From the NCBI RefSeq assembly GCF_964340395.1, contig NC_135553.1:24210449-24274448 (forward strand): a stretch of DNA of 64,000 nt. The letters run 5' to 3'. Positions 38,301-46,362 of this stretch are shown piece by piece. The DNA is from Glandiceps talaboti. Its lineage: Eukaryota; Hemichordata; Enteropneusta; Spengelidae. Position 1 is the first letter of the stretch; every line of letters begins with the position of its first letter. The position numbers and the translations under genes were made by a program. The notes beneath the pieces are model-generated. The model searched no databases, was not told the DNA's origin, and worked only from the letters and a program-made list of their open reading frames with translations.

Positions 38301-40091
38301 TATAGGAAACTTATTTGTAAATTGAGAATCAGTGATCTTAACCTAACATATTAGACCTAAACTAGCAATATAGGAGAGAATATGTAAACAATGTGATACC
38401 AACACAGTTGAAGATGAAATACACTTTATTATGGACTGCCCCTTTTTATACACAAAGTTGAGACAATTTCTTTCTTTCACTATCAAATTTACATGCAGAA
38501 TTCCAGACCATGGATCGTACTACAAAATTCTATAATGAGTAATTATTCCACTTTTACACTACTTGGAGCTTATATTGCTGAAAGGCTACATCGATCAGGA
38601 ACACTTTAAACACAAGAGAACCGATTCTTTGAATTTAACCCTTTATTTTTACTTTAAATTATATGTAATGTGTGTACTTGTGTATCCATTTATACAATAT
38701 TACACTATAAACTATTATTTGTTTTTGCTGGTATTTTTATTGTATGACAATGTTCTCTATTTTAAAGAATAAGTCAATAAATGAATATGAATATGAATAT
38801 AAATATAAATATAAATATAAATATAAATATAAATATGAATATATTAAACAAGTGTTAATTAGTGTAATTAACATGTTAGATAACCATATGCATGTTAATC
38901 AAGTATTATTTAGTGTAATATACAAAAATTATTAGAAGTACACAATGATCTAAGTAATGACTTTTGCAACATTGTTGGTTAGATGCAAAATGACCATTAT
39001 GCCTGTAGAGTTTTTATTTCAGGCAAGATGCAACTGCTAAGATTTATTGCCTTGATATTTCTGTGGCATAATAACAAAACAGACACTTGAGTTACCAAAC
39101 AGTCTTTGATGACATTAAAAGGTCCATTGTAGCCTGTGTAATCTGTTATTTCAAGACTCTGCCAAAGACATATTACTTGCATGGGAGATTGATATATCTT
39201 GTATATGCTAATTATGCTAATTACTAATTAATTAAGACTCTTTGATACATTCTACATGAAAGGGGTTTGATGATAACAAGCACGCTAAATTTATTTCCCA
39301 CTGTACTGCAAATCAAATGAAATATAACCTGCATATATTTGTATTAAAATGTTATCAAATTTGAATATGTTGATTGTAATTTTAAGTAATATACATATTA
39401 ATTATGCTGATGACTAAACACATATATTGCTTAATATGAGTTTGTTAATATAAAGGTAGTTTTCCATTTCAATCCTATACTGGTAAACATGTAACATGCC
39501 TTAGTGATTTTGACATGGTGTATATGTATACACAACATGTTATTCAAATGAATTAAACTAATTAGAACTGCTAGCTGAAATTAAGCTATTTAAGTGACAA
39601 CGTCAAATCATCAAATGATGGTTCTAGTATGCTTGTTCACCCTTATACCTATCCATAGACATGTTACTTGCTAGGTTTGTTTGTAAAGACATCATTTTAT
39701 TAATATGGTATTCCCGCTAATTATGCTAATTAATAGAAAATCTCAATTTTCACCATGTTCCACCACTTAGATTTTTTCTCGACTTTCGATATGTTGTTCA
39801 GCACAAAATTCTGAATAAGATGCACTAAAAATAATTTCTGTTGTAATTATGTCCGGGTCAAACTTTATTTTGACTGGACTAACATCTGACATTCATATCT
39901 GTTTAATAACGTTTACATATTTTCTTGCCCTATTTTCAGGCGTGCAGGTAGGAAATTGTGGAACAAAATGCCTAAGGTTTAGACCATCACTTGTATTTCA
40001 AAAACATCATGTTGATATAATAATGAAGACATTCCATGAAGTGGTTGAAGATATGAGGAAACAGGAAGGTTTAGCACAAGTCAAAGTCTAA
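10334..40091 (+). CDS. ABAT: 4-aminobutyrate aminotransferase, mitochondrial (GABA transaminase), copy 1, 15 exons
   Basis: Complete gene; coding exons join to 1506 nt = 501 residues, the usual length for animal ABAT. The enzyme is a PLP-dependent class III aminotransferase that transfers the amino group of GABA to 2-oxoglutarate in the mitochondrial matrix. Exons: 10334-10418, 18972-19024, 23174-23206, 28383-28500, 29494-29543, 29868-29948, 32287-32379, 32737-32799, 33366-33429, 33649-33797, 34202-34339, 35016-35183, 35774-35920, 36568-36679, 39940-40091. All junctions are GT-AG and all phases agree. Residues 1-28 are Arg-rich and nearly free of acids, as in a mitochondrial presequence; an in-frame TGA at 10295 supports this start. 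Family landmarks: CGAC (C154, C157, the iron-sulfur cysteines of the family), AFHGRT with the substrate-binding Arg, [17 protein letters not shown] (PLP-contacting Asp317, Gln320), FSKKM (K349 by alignment is the Schiff-base lysine), [18 protein letters not shown]. Introns reach 8.6 kb. A second copy converges from the right. Confidence 0.97.
11480..11504. repeat. Perfect short hairpin
   Basis: Arms CATGGAAGTAG and CTACTTCCATG, 11 bp each, separated by GTT. Flanked on both sides by CTAGATC in direct orientation, suggesting a small element or local rearrangement. Confidence 0.8.
11557..11573. repeat. G17 homopolymer
   Basis: Seventeen consecutive G within AT-rich intron DNA, preceded by GTAGCCTGTGC, a sequence resembling the GGCTACGGCC flank of the C14 run at 13323. 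Confidence 0.95.
12894..13277 (+). repeat. Dispersed repeat, forward copy (inverted partner at 19235-19623)
   Basis: Matches the reverse complement of 19235-19623 along about 385 bp, including GGGTGGCTAAAA, CAACTTTAAGTT-type flank loss, GATAGTATCAAGATGACTGA and GGTCGATTT-like blocks. A shorter related piece (GGCCAGAA...AAGCTGTTCAAC) is at about 12077-12110. Confidence 0.8.
13926..14056 (+). repeat. Dispersed repeat sharing a block with 46265
   Basis: Begins GTTTACACTATCTTGATTAC and continues into GGGTGATTATATC, identical to 46265 onward; both end near GTTTG(C)CCATAG. Same orientation, 32 kb apart. Confidence 0.75.
14161..14430. repeat. Probable degraded interspersed repeat
   Basis: Starts with an ATCA/ATCC simple run, followed by TTTGTATAGTGCCAAAATCC and GGCGCTGAACA, wording I associate with repeats common in marine invertebrate genomes. 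No second copy is in this window, so this is a weak call. Confidence 0.3.
14509..14524. repeat. G16 homopolymer
   Basis: Uninterrupted run of 16 G inside ABAT copy 1 intron 1. Confidence 0.95.
15043..15801. mobile_element. Foldback element with minisatellite arms (GGACAACTGCCCC units)
   Basis: The left arm (15043-15256) is a tandem array of units like GGACAACTGCCCCCGAA, alternating AACTG/AATTG and variable C-run length. The right arm (15680-15801) is the same unit in reverse complement (TTCGGGGGCAATTGTCC). The 420-bp middle is AT-rich and non-coding. The outer ends match as inverted termini (AGGACAACTG and CAATTGTCCT). No clear target-site duplication is visible. Confidence 0.75.
17310..18660 (+). 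mobile_element. Tandem-core repeat element A
   Basis: Head GCACCAATGGCGTTAC, then about eight diverged units of roughly 110 bp (AATGTTTATCCACTTG..., ATTTGGCTGTTGCTATGGGC, GTTGCTAGGCAT), then a tail with AACTGCAGAATAACA and CACCAAGT. Head, core and tail recur in the same order at 53007-54442. Non-coding. A GC-richer block at about 17854-18001 interrupts the units. Confidence 0.75.
18972..19024 (+). CDS. ABAT: ABAT copy 1 exon 2
   Basis: Preceded by TCTATTTCCAG and followed by GTGAGA. Completes a phase-1 codon and reads [17 protein letters not shown], matching the PLMKTEVPGPRS segment of vertebrate ABAT. Ends in phase 0. Confidence 0.93.
19235..19623 (-). repeat. Dispersed repeat, inverted copy of 12894-13277
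   Basis: Reading the minus strand from 19623 gives GGGGTGGCTAAAACATTG and continues collinearly with 12894-13277, with scattered substitutions and small indels. The two copies sit about 6 kb apart in opposite orientation across the intron 1/exon 2 boundary. Confidence 0.8.
19733..19803. repeat. (ATA)n microsatellite
   Basis: About 23 trinucleotide units, preceded by interrupted AATAAT runs from 19690. Confidence 0.97.
21464..21519. repeat. Hairpin with 21-bp arms
   Basis: GGAATGAATTCCCTTCTAAC at 21464 is repeated in reverse complement at 21499-21519 with one mismatch, around a 14-nt loop. Could be a tiny MITE remnant. Confidence 0.8.
21611..22575 (+). mobile_element. Tandem-core repeat element C with CCGT head
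   Basis: Head AGTCCCCGCGGACGAAGTCC with a (CCGT/GCGT)n run to about 21716, then about 5.5 tandem units of 150-151 bp (unit marker CATAACTCAGACATGCT at 21871, 22021, 22172, 22323, 22474). Each unit carries a GATACGATCCAATATGGC block. Open frames across it are repeat artefacts. A related head is at 29041. Confidence 0.85.
23174..23206 (+). CDS. ABAT: ABAT copy 1 exon 3 (11 codons)
   Basis: TTTTTTATTGCAG acceptor and GTAATT donor around [11 protein letters not shown], equivalent to the QELMKQLN segment of vertebrate ABAT. Exactly 33 nt, the same as in copy 2. Phase 0 on both sides. Confidence 0.93.
23485..23568. repeat. (TCG)n-(TTG)n compound microsatellite
   Basis: About ten TCG units change cleanly into about seventeen TTG units. 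Confidence 0.97.
23934..24015 (+). repeat. Left member of inverted repeat pair in intron 3
   Basis: TTCACTGAAAATTGTTAAAA through GTGGTCGATATTATCCA is matched in reverse complement at 27140-27222. A weaker direct copy of its inner part lies just upstream at about 23798-23836. Confidence 0.8.
24399..24638. mobile_element. Palindromic MITE, 240 bp, TA-flanked
   Basis: Inverted arms of about 84 bp (88 bp counting flanks, 24395-24482 and 24555-24642) with one mismatch seen, around a 72-nt loop. Termini CTGTCACAG and CTGTGACAG are each bordered by TA, the target-site signature of Tc1/mariner-type elements. No coding capacity. Near-identical arms suggest recent insertion. Confidence 0.85.
25140..26700 (+). 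pseudogene. Decayed non-LTR retrotransposon (reverse transcriptase) fragment
   Basis: Frameshifted pieces of a reverse transcriptase in order: KKAFDSVWR (about 25186), [19 protein letters not shown] (about 25350-25410), [10 protein letters not shown] with the YxDD catalytic motif (about 25470), [13 protein letters not shown] (about 25815), and a C-terminal [20 protein letters not shown] zinc-finger-like CCHC (about 26340). Stops and frame changes separate them. The 5' part is missing. It lies in the same orientation as the host gene and ends in AT-rich simple DNA. Confidence 0.9.
27140..27222 (-). repeat. Right member of inverted repeat pair in intron 3
   Basis: The minus strand reads TTCACTGAAAATTATTAAAA through GTGGTCGATATTATCCA, matching 23934-24015. 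Together the pair encloses about 3.2 kb containing the MITE and the retrotransposon fragment. Confidence 0.8.
27726..27882. mobile_element. Foldback element, about 157 bp
   Basis: Arms share ACAACAGAGT(G/A)ATTACAAAT and AATTAGTACATGTTTTCCTA in inverted orientation, with a small insertion in the right arm and a TCGCGAAATGGTCACC-containing loop. TA dinucleotides border both ends. Could be a MITE or a hairpin-forming transcript segment. Confidence 0.7.
27930..27973. repeat. (TTTG)n microsatellite
   Basis: About eleven uninterrupted TTTG units. Confidence 0.95.
28383..28500 (+). CDS. ABAT: ABAT copy 1 exon 4
   Basis: TCTGTTTTAG acceptor, GTAAAG donor. Reads [19 protein letters not shown] then [14 protein letters not shown], the conserved start of the aminotransferase fold. 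Ends in phase 1. Confidence 0.97.
28670..28830. repeat. Dispersed repeat, copy 2 (partner at 6905-7120)
   Basis: Shares TATTTATTTTGG, AATTTATAAAACA, CTACTTGA and CTCAATACATTGCAAAA in order with 6905-7120. Confidence 0.6.
29040..29440 (+). mobile_element. Repeat with CCGT head and AAGGTCA modules
   Basis: Head TTAGCCCCAACAGGTGACTC and a short (CCGT)n run, like the head of 21611-22575. It is followed by modules ending CTTCAAGGTCA at about 29254 and 29372. Non-coding. Confidence 0.6.
29494..29543 (+). CDS. ABAT: ABAT copy 1 exon 5
   Basis: CGACCAG acceptor, GTAAGA donor. Completes the split Gly codon and reads [16 protein letters not shown]. Phase 0 end. Confidence 0.96.
29544..29867 (+). other. 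ABAT copy 1 intron 5
   Basis: AT-rich; nothing recognisable. Confidence 0.8.
29868..29948 (+). CDS. ABAT: ABAT copy 1 exon 6
   Basis: Reads [20 protein letters not shown] then VQNALLS; NRPALG is a family hallmark. GTAAGT donor, phase 0. Confidence 0.96.
29949..32286 (+). other. ABAT copy 1 intron 6 (2.3 kb)
   Basis: Anonymous AT-rich DNA apart from an AAAC microsatellite at 30652-30700. No gene or clear transposon found. Confidence 0.7.
30652..30700. repeat. (AAAC)n microsatellite
   Basis: About twelve CAAA units with one G interruption. Confidence 0.95.
32287..32379 (+). CDS. ABAT: ABAT copy 1 exon 7: CxxC exon
   Basis: Reads [20 protein letters not shown] then [11 protein letters not shown]. 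The two Cys of CGAC (residues 154 and 157) correspond to the cysteines that hold a [2Fe-2S] cluster between subunits in mammalian GABA transaminase. GTAAGA donor, phase 0. Confidence 0.97.
32380..32736 (+). other. ABAT copy 1 intron 7
   Basis: No feature recognised. Confidence 0.8.
32737..32799 (+). CDS. ABAT: ABAT copy 1 exon 8
   Basis: Reads [20 protein letters not shown] then Q; 21 codons, phase 0 on both sides. Surface-loop region, the least conserved exon. Confidence 0.93.
32800..33365 (+). other. ABAT copy 1 intron 8
   Basis: AT-rich, with a long pyrimidine-rich 3' end; no other feature. Confidence 0.8.
33366..33429 (+). CDS. ABAT: ABAT copy 1 exon 9: FHGRT exon
   Basis: Reads [20 protein letters not shown] then M. 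Phe-His stack on PLP and the Arg binds the substrate carboxylate in the family. GTAAGA donor in phase 1. Confidence 0.97.
33649..33797 (+). CDS. ABAT: ABAT copy 1 exon 10
   Basis: Reads [20 protein letters not shown], then [20 protein letters not shown]. The split codon at the 5' junction encodes Ala, where other family members have Gly. GTATTT donor is a weaker match to consensus than the rest. Confidence 0.95.
33798..34201 (+). other. ABAT copy 1 intron 10
   Basis: No feature recognised. Confidence 0.8.
34202..34339 (+). CDS. ABAT: ABAT copy 1 exon 11
   Basis: Reads [20 protein letters not shown], then [26 protein letters not shown] donor, phase 0. Confidence 0.97.
34340..35015 (+). other. 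ABAT copy 1 intron 11
   Basis: About 190 bp of this intron is simple-sequence DNA (34482-34675); the rest is anonymous. Confidence 0.85.
34482..34675. repeat. Compound microsatellite (TA)n-(ATGT)n-(ACGT)n-(TG)n
   Basis: About 33 TA units to 34547, then ATGT tetramers from 34573, ACGT tetramers, and a TG run to 34675. Tyr-Ile or Val-Cys frames across it are artefacts. Confidence 0.97.
35016..35183 (+). CDS. ABAT: ABAT copy 1 exon 12: PLP lysine exon
   Basis: Reads [20 protein letters not shown], then [24 protein letters not shown] supplies Asp317 and Gln320; the second Lys of FSKKM (K349) aligns with the Schiff-base lysine of class III aminotransferases. GTAAGT donor, phase 0. Confidence 0.97.
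35184..35773 (+). other. ABAT copy 1 intron 12
   Basis: Begins with a long GT-rich and GC-alternating tract (35201-35313) starting about 20 nt after the splice donor. Remainder anonymous. Confidence 0.85.
35201..35313. repeat. (TTTG)/(TG)n/(CG)n tract just after a splice donor
   Basis: TTTG units, then (TG)n, an alternating GCGTGC...CGCGCG core at about 35254-35281, and (TG)n again. Alternating purine-pyrimidine of this length is Z-DNA-prone. Confidence 0.95.
35774..35920 (+). CDS. ABAT: ABAT copy 1 exon 13
   Basis: Reads [20 protein letters not shown] and on through a helical stretch to LEELQ. The Thr of FNTW contacts the PLP phosphate of the partner subunit in the family. GTAATG donor, phase 0. 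Confidence 0.97.
35921..36567 (+). other. ABAT copy 1 intron 13
   Basis: No feature recognised. Confidence 0.8.
36568..36679 (+). CDS. ABAT: ABAT copy 1 exon 14
   Basis: Reads [20 protein letters not shown], then [17 protein letters not shown]. Phase 1 end at GTGAGT. Its counterpart in copy 2 is the exon whose donor has been amplified. Confidence 0.97.
37052..39879. mobile_element. Long-inverted-repeat DNA transposon, TA-flanked, about 2.8 kb
   Basis: The left arm (37052 to about 37310) matches the reverse complement of the right arm (about 39620-39879). Shared blocks include GTCCAGTC at the extreme ends, GACATAATT, TTTTTAGTGCATCTT, ACATATC(A/G)AAAGTC, GGAACATGGTGAAAA, TTAATTAGCATAATTAG and CAAGTAACA. 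TA borders both termini. No transposase remnant seen, so it is probably a non-autonomous foldback that later received the retrotransposon at about 37560-38840. A diverged relative lies at 43636-43700. Confidence 0.8.
37560..38840 (+). pseudogene. Second non-LTR retrotransposon 3' fragment, nested
   Basis: Frameshifted reverse transcriptase thumb ([13 protein letters not shown]..., [30 protein letters not shown]) followed by a CCHC-like C-terminus ([20 protein letters not shown]). Ends in a (TATAAA)n-like tail at about 38775-38840, typical of a 3' end. Same type and orientation as the fragment in intron 3, but more truncated at the 5' side. Confidence 0.88.
39940..40091 (+). CDS. ABAT: ABAT copy 1 exon 15, with stop
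   Basis: TATTTTCAG acceptor. Reads [20 protein letters not shown], then [20 protein letters not shown] and a short tail to TAA at 40089-40091. RFRPSL contains the Arg that binds the substrate carboxylate in the family. The C-terminus is nine residues longer than copy 2. Confidence 0.97.
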
Positions 40092-40283
40092 CTTAGGTCA
40101 AATTTACATTGACTGTGTCATATTGATAATGAAAGCTATCACATATTACCAAAGCAATACATTCTCCAGGTGCCGAACTGTATCCATCGAGGTAAAGCGG
40201 AAAAACGACAAACGTAACCATGCATTTTTGCATTTAAATGTCCTCTCTTGCTGTGTTATGTTCTTTAGAGTGACATGCATAGT

Positions 40284-40410
<127 letters not shown>

Positions 40411-41134
40411 TGATACCAATTGCATTCCCTTGTATTGCCTATCTTGCGAAAGGGGCAAAAGTAGATTACAAACAATAATTTAAGAGGAAAAGGGGTTGGT
40501 TGATTAACAAAATTCAACACTGAAAGCAAACGCAGACATGTTTAACATATTTCCCTAATAGTCTTTTTAAATTAATTTATTCTATCTATAAAGACTCTGC
40601 TTACAAAACTTGCCTATTTTAAAATTCTGCCATGCCATGCAACGTGTATTCATGATGTATCAGGCACAACTTAAATAGACCACATGCACAATTACTGGTC
40701 ATTTTTTATTCTAAAAATGTGTAAACTCTACACAAAATTATAATTAATGTAAGAAATTTATCCTCAGTATGATAACAAAAATGTCGCCTACGGAAGATGA
40801 GTGTGTCGTATTACTGAAGAAGAGGTGGAAACATTGACACATTTTGATAATGTTAATACTTATTGTTATTAAAATCGATTATCCTTCCCAATGTGTATTA
40901 TTCCAGAGGTAGATGGAATGCATAACCAAGGAATTTTAGTCTGGAAGAGTTGTGTGTTTGATAATTAGTGCTCGGAATAAGTGTAACTTTTGAAACTACT
41001 TCCATACATCTATAAGTACAGGGTCTCAATCCAACTGTATTTGTTTGCAGTTTCTGATGCAAATCATACTATTTGAACGTCTTATTTATTACAAGGTGCT
41101 GGTTAACTATTGATATTATCAGACAAAGTGTGTA

Positions 41135-41140
41135 AATAAA
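41135..41140 (+). terminator. Candidate polyadenylation signal AATAAA for ABAT copy 1
   Basis: Canonical hexamer 1.04 kb after the stop codon. Transcript data would be needed to choose between this and 41569. Confidence 0.35.
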
Positions 41141-43635
41141 GTATTATCAGTTACATCATCAATCATTTTGTAAATTTCTCTGTTAATATGAGATTTTGTC
41201 AGTAATGATAAAAATGGTGCGAATCTTTAAATTATAGTAAGTAACATTTTACATTGGTCTGTCTAATGAACAATGTGGCATTCTCGAAATTATCCAAGAG
41301 CAAATCGTCATTGACACTGTGTGACAGAAGTAGTTGGCTACAGTTTTGGAATACTTGGTAGACGCAAAAATAATAAATGCCATTTTTATACCATATCTGG
41401 TACCTGGTTAAAGGTTTTGCATGACATGAAACATGATAAATTTCTATGATATGTTGCAATGGGGGAATATACAAAGGGCTTAGTATATTCTTGAGTTAAC
41501 CATTACAGCTACTTTAACAAGAAAATGATTTGTTTTCTGGTTTTCATTGTGTAAGATGCAATAATGTCAATAAATTCTATACAGCATGAATACATACATG
41601 ATTTTCATGGATTTATTTGGAGAATGGAATGACTGAATACATGTATTTGTTTGGTGGGTCGCAGTGTTAAATGTGTTAAAAATACATTTACATTTTTAAT
41701 ACATGACATGTAAGTAGAAGGTAATCTTGTAAAACTTTCTGTTGCCTCTAACTAAGCATTTGACCTTAAATGTAGAGGTCAAGGTCATTATTTGTATCTG
41801 AAAATTTTAGCATAAGTTGTTGGTACTCTTTCAGTAATCTTTCTGTAGTCTTATAGTGAGCATTTTACCTTGAAAATACAGGACTGATCAAGGTAAATTT
41901 GCATGTTCTCACCAGGAAGTTAAACCCAGACAATATTAGTGAAGGATAATTCATAATAATCATGTATACATTTCTGGTGATGTGGGAGATTTTGTGACGA
42001 GTTGTTGATAGACGGTCATGTGTCTGTTAGTGTATATGATATAAGTAGCTTTTCATGTAGGACAAAGTACCTAAGCAGACGCCTACTTGTTATGAAAAAA
42101 CAACCGAAAAACTAGGTGGGCTCTTAATAGAGCCCAGGCTTAGAGCATACCATTTATGTAGGTCATGATGACCCGTCATAGATATATACATACTGCCAGC
42201 TTTATTGTATCCAATTTTGCTGTATCAAATATACGTAAACATTCACAAATATGCACCAGAAACACCTTATGAAGTGATAAAACGCTGATTTTGCTACGCT
42301 ATTGAAACGTTCATCAAATTTTGAAATACCAAATTCCACCTATATAGCATTATATGCACTGCAAATGGGAAATAAGCAAGGAACTGTGGTGTCAGTGGGT
42401 TATTTTGCACACGTTCCGCCAAAAGTCTTATAAAAAAGGTTCTTGACTCTGCTGGTACTGTTGATAGTTATGCCAGATATATAGAGCCATGATTAAGATT
42501 TACGTTGTTTTGAAGTGTAACACAAGATGAATGGCCTACTTAGCAGGTCAGGATGGTTGTGACTTTGTAGAGTTGCCAAACTTCTAGTCCTGCTTGCATA
42601 CGGAGGAATTCGGGACTCGATTCTGACAATTGTCCCTCCCGTCAAGTCAGTAATACAGACTCGTGCACCGTCATGGAAGCAGGACTACCAAACTTCAAAT
42701 GTGTTATTTATGATGAAGTTATCAGTAATGAACACACACAAGCATCACTCGACCTCGTCCTACTAAATTATATATGTACAAGGACGCATGTACCTACTTT
42801 GGTAATGTATCAATATGTTGTAGTAGTTTATTGTTCATACTTTGATTAAAGACACGGCAATATTATAGAACACTGACCTTTAACCTTTCGGCTTGATACG
42901 AGGGTAACGACTTAAAACAATGGAAACGAATCAAGAGATAAATCTTGTTGTTTTGAATCATTTAATTTATCATCAAACAGCTGTTGATTACATTATTTCA
43001 AATATTTAGGCATCAGTCCATGCAGATGGTCCATGGTACACAAAAACAAATGTTTGCAATTATCCAGAGAAGATATTCCAGTGTTTTTAAAACGCAAAAA
43101 AAAACATGCCAATGTCTAGTTTTCGTTGATTTCTTCTTTTTTTTCAAACCCACCTTGGCCTACCTGTAGACTTGAAGGACTAAATAACGCGACTTTACTA
43201 TTTTCGATTTTTGTAAATTCAAAAAATTCAAAAACTTCATTAAAATATCAGTTAGGATAGCGGAAATACAGTAGTAGCTTCAAGTCTACATGTAGGGCTT
43301 ATTTATTCAAGCTCATCTTAAAGTTTTGAGACTTTAGGAGTGATCAAACAGCTAAAACTGACCTTGGCTTTTGGGTTGTATATAACAGTAAGTGAACATA
43401 AGCCAGGGTATTTCTAAACATGCTAAACGTTGTTGGCAAACAGCTGATGATTACAACAAAGAATGTGGGCCGATACTCGAGGTCATGCAGGTTCATCGGC
43501 CAGCAGTGAATTACTAATTTGCATATGACGTATTGTCTGTCTGTCTGTATAGTTACGGTGTAGACCTGGGTAAGGAAATTGTAAAGTTGTTTACCAGCAA
43601 TGGTCTAGTTAGCCGACCTTGAACTAACTGTAACA

Positions 43636-43700
43636 TACATAATTTGTAGTGCATCATACTAAGAATGACGTCATCACAATAATATATCAAACGTCTAGAA
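43636..43700 (+). repeat. Diverged relative of the intron 14 inverted-repeat element
   Basis: ATAATTTGTAGTGCATCATA, then ATATATCAAACGTCTAGAAAA, collinear with the arm sequence at about 37100-37180. Confidence 0.55.
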
Positions 43701-46264
43701 AAATGATTTTAATAATAGCAGAATCATTAAATACCACATCTATACCCATATAACAACTTATTATTACATTGAGAAAATCGGTTTAGTATATTTTACCCCC
43801 GGATTTTACCATGATTGCTAAAGTTGACTCCAGTTACAACTAGTAGTAGTACAGTTTTAAACATTGTAACAGATTCAAAACCAAGCTTTCACTCAAGATT
43901 TAAATTTGTCACTACTTACAAATAATAGTTTTTTAGTCAATCTATCTTTGGTCTTTTAGTTGATGTCCCAGTTGCAGCATAGCTATTCGATATGTATGAT
44001 TGCAACTAGTGTAGGTTTAGGATCAACACACTTCGAGGTCACGTCAATCTTTTGCTTTTGTTCATCAAATCCGTCCATCCCCTTTGGCAGCTAAACGCAG
44101 TCCATAACCTGGTGTCCTTGTCATTCTGGTTTGTTCTGGTTCTAAACGCAATACATCATAACCTAATCATGGTTTATACGAACTTTCACCTCGTTTCAAA
44201 CATTAAAACATTCCCCATCAATAATGTGGGTGTAATAAAACGTTACCTACGAATCTACCCAGATGGCGCTGTGCGACAAATGAAAATCTATCGACAATCT
44301 GGAAAGAAAACTATACCGGTTTCATCGAATATTGTTGTGTACTAGAGGTCTGGTCTAAGAGTGCAAATGTGAACAATACTAGCCTACCTGGACGTAGACC
44401 TTGTGTGGACTGATACCTGCATCTGTATGAATATATTTAAAACGATAATTAGACTAACGTAATTTCGATTTGCGAATGTATTTTTATGAACATCTAGCTA
44501 GGGAATGATTTAATCCTAGCATGTGTTTTAAAGTAGACCTGTAAATATTTGACGTTGGTAAATTAGGACAACTACTGACATCAGAATTTTGACGATGGAT
44601 GTTAGGGAGCGATGTTACTTGAAATGAAACAATGATAGAACTCCTCGAATCAAGATAAATGTACTTAACCTAGGTATGTGATGTTGACAGTACTAGTTAC
44701 CCATATTTAAAGGTAATCCTTAAACAATAGGTAAGTTACCAAAAGGTTAAACCCCCTCATCTCAATTGAAGAATACATATTAAATGTATATATTTTTATA
44801 AATTAGTAGTTGAGTTTTGAAAACCAGCTACATTAAACAAGGGTTTGGTTTGGTTTTTTTAAAACCCAGACGAATGTATAACATATAAGCATAGCTAGTT
44901 CATCTAGTATTGATATGAATAAAGTGTATATGTTCATGACTAGTGGGGCACTAACAGCGTCATATCAACAACGATTTAGTTCGTACGTGTTGCAACGTTG
45001 GTATCCTTTCCTGGAGGTGTTACTTGAGCTCTATATCCGACCATGTACAAATTCATCATTTTGACATGCTGACATACAGGGATATCAAATGAAGTTATAT
45101 CTTGCAAATTACACATTATCCATAATTTCCTGAGACTGATCAATTTTGTGAAAATGTTATCGACAGCAGAAAAAAATTGCGTAGAATGTGATGAGAAGTT
45201 GACGAAGAATTCCCGACACGTTTAGAAAACTGACACACCCCCCCCCCCCTCTCCACTAACAAAGATAATGACCATAGGATGTTGACTTTTCGGAATACAT
45301 GGAACCGTAGACCAGAGCAAATTGTTACATCCACTATCCCAACCTGTCATAAACCAATACAATTGTATGACATGAAATGTTGTAAAATGTACATACTAAC
45401 TTTATAGTGGCTCTGAGAATATACGTTATTCTTAACCTTTCAATGTGTTCCCTCATCTCAAATAAGGATATTGTCACCCTAGTTCTGAGATGGCTAACAA
45501 TTTATGCTGTGGCATTCCCTTGTGTTGCCATCCTTGGTGTGTTCCAGAAAATCGTGGTTTACACCTTTACTTTAAACACCCCCACCTGATCAGGCTTGTC
45601 TTGTCACGTTTGTTTTTTTGTAAATATAGTTTACCCTGGAATTATTGAATTATTCTTACTATTATGGGCTAATAGCTTGACTAACTACTGTTCTCGGTCA
45701 CCTCTTGCAAACGTACTTCGTTCTAGGGTAGCCCTGCTTCCATGGCTTGGTGGGTCTGTGACTCAATTTTGACTGTTGTCACTTGGCCCCCTTGTTTTCA
45801 TTTTCAACATGTCTTTGATGTAATTTTCAGATTGGGAAATTTTATGCAATTTGGCCACAAAAGTGCAATCAGAACAATTCGTTTCAGTTGAAACATGAAA
45901 AAATAGGTGATAGAAAAAAAGAAACACACGTGAACAATATTTGGAAGCAACATTAATGCATATATTATCTACAATATTGCATGAAAATTACATTCTTACA
46001 GTAAACTTGTAAAAAGTATAATAAAATAAACAAACATAAGTTTTTCATACATTTATCTGTTTTTTGAACTCAATCCCTAATACAACAATGAACTATCTGT
46101 AAACTAACCCAGACCACAAACTAAAATCATTATCAGCTATCAATATGAGAACTGACGCTGACAGTTGGTAGTGGTGTCGAATGATTCAGTCTATAGCTAG
46201 ACACACACTGTTTTATGACTATAGACTTCCATAATAAGCAGGGTATATGTTTAAGGACTTCCAG

Positions 46265-46362
46265 TGTTTACACTATCTTGATTACAGGGTGATTATATCT
46301 GCATAAGGGAAGTACTACTATCACCCACTTGTGTAATCTACCTAATCTTAGTTTGTCCATAG
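46265..46362 (+). repeat. Dispersed repeat sharing a block with 13926
   Basis: GTTTACACTATCTTGATTAC followed by GGGTGATTATATC is identical to the copy at 13926; similarity fades afterward and resumes near GTTTGTCCATAG. Confidence 0.75.

Larger units (their letters stand above)
36680..39939 (+). other. ABAT copy 1 intron 14 (3.3 kb)
   Basis: Nearly filled by one inverted-repeat element (37052-39879) with a nested retrotransposon fragment. Only about 370 bp at the left and 60 bp at the right are outside it. Confidence 0.8.

Noticed and set aside
44052-44345. 97-codon frame in the intergenic region
   Set aside because: No domain, low-complexity flanks, no splice or start support; length is within chance for this much DNA.
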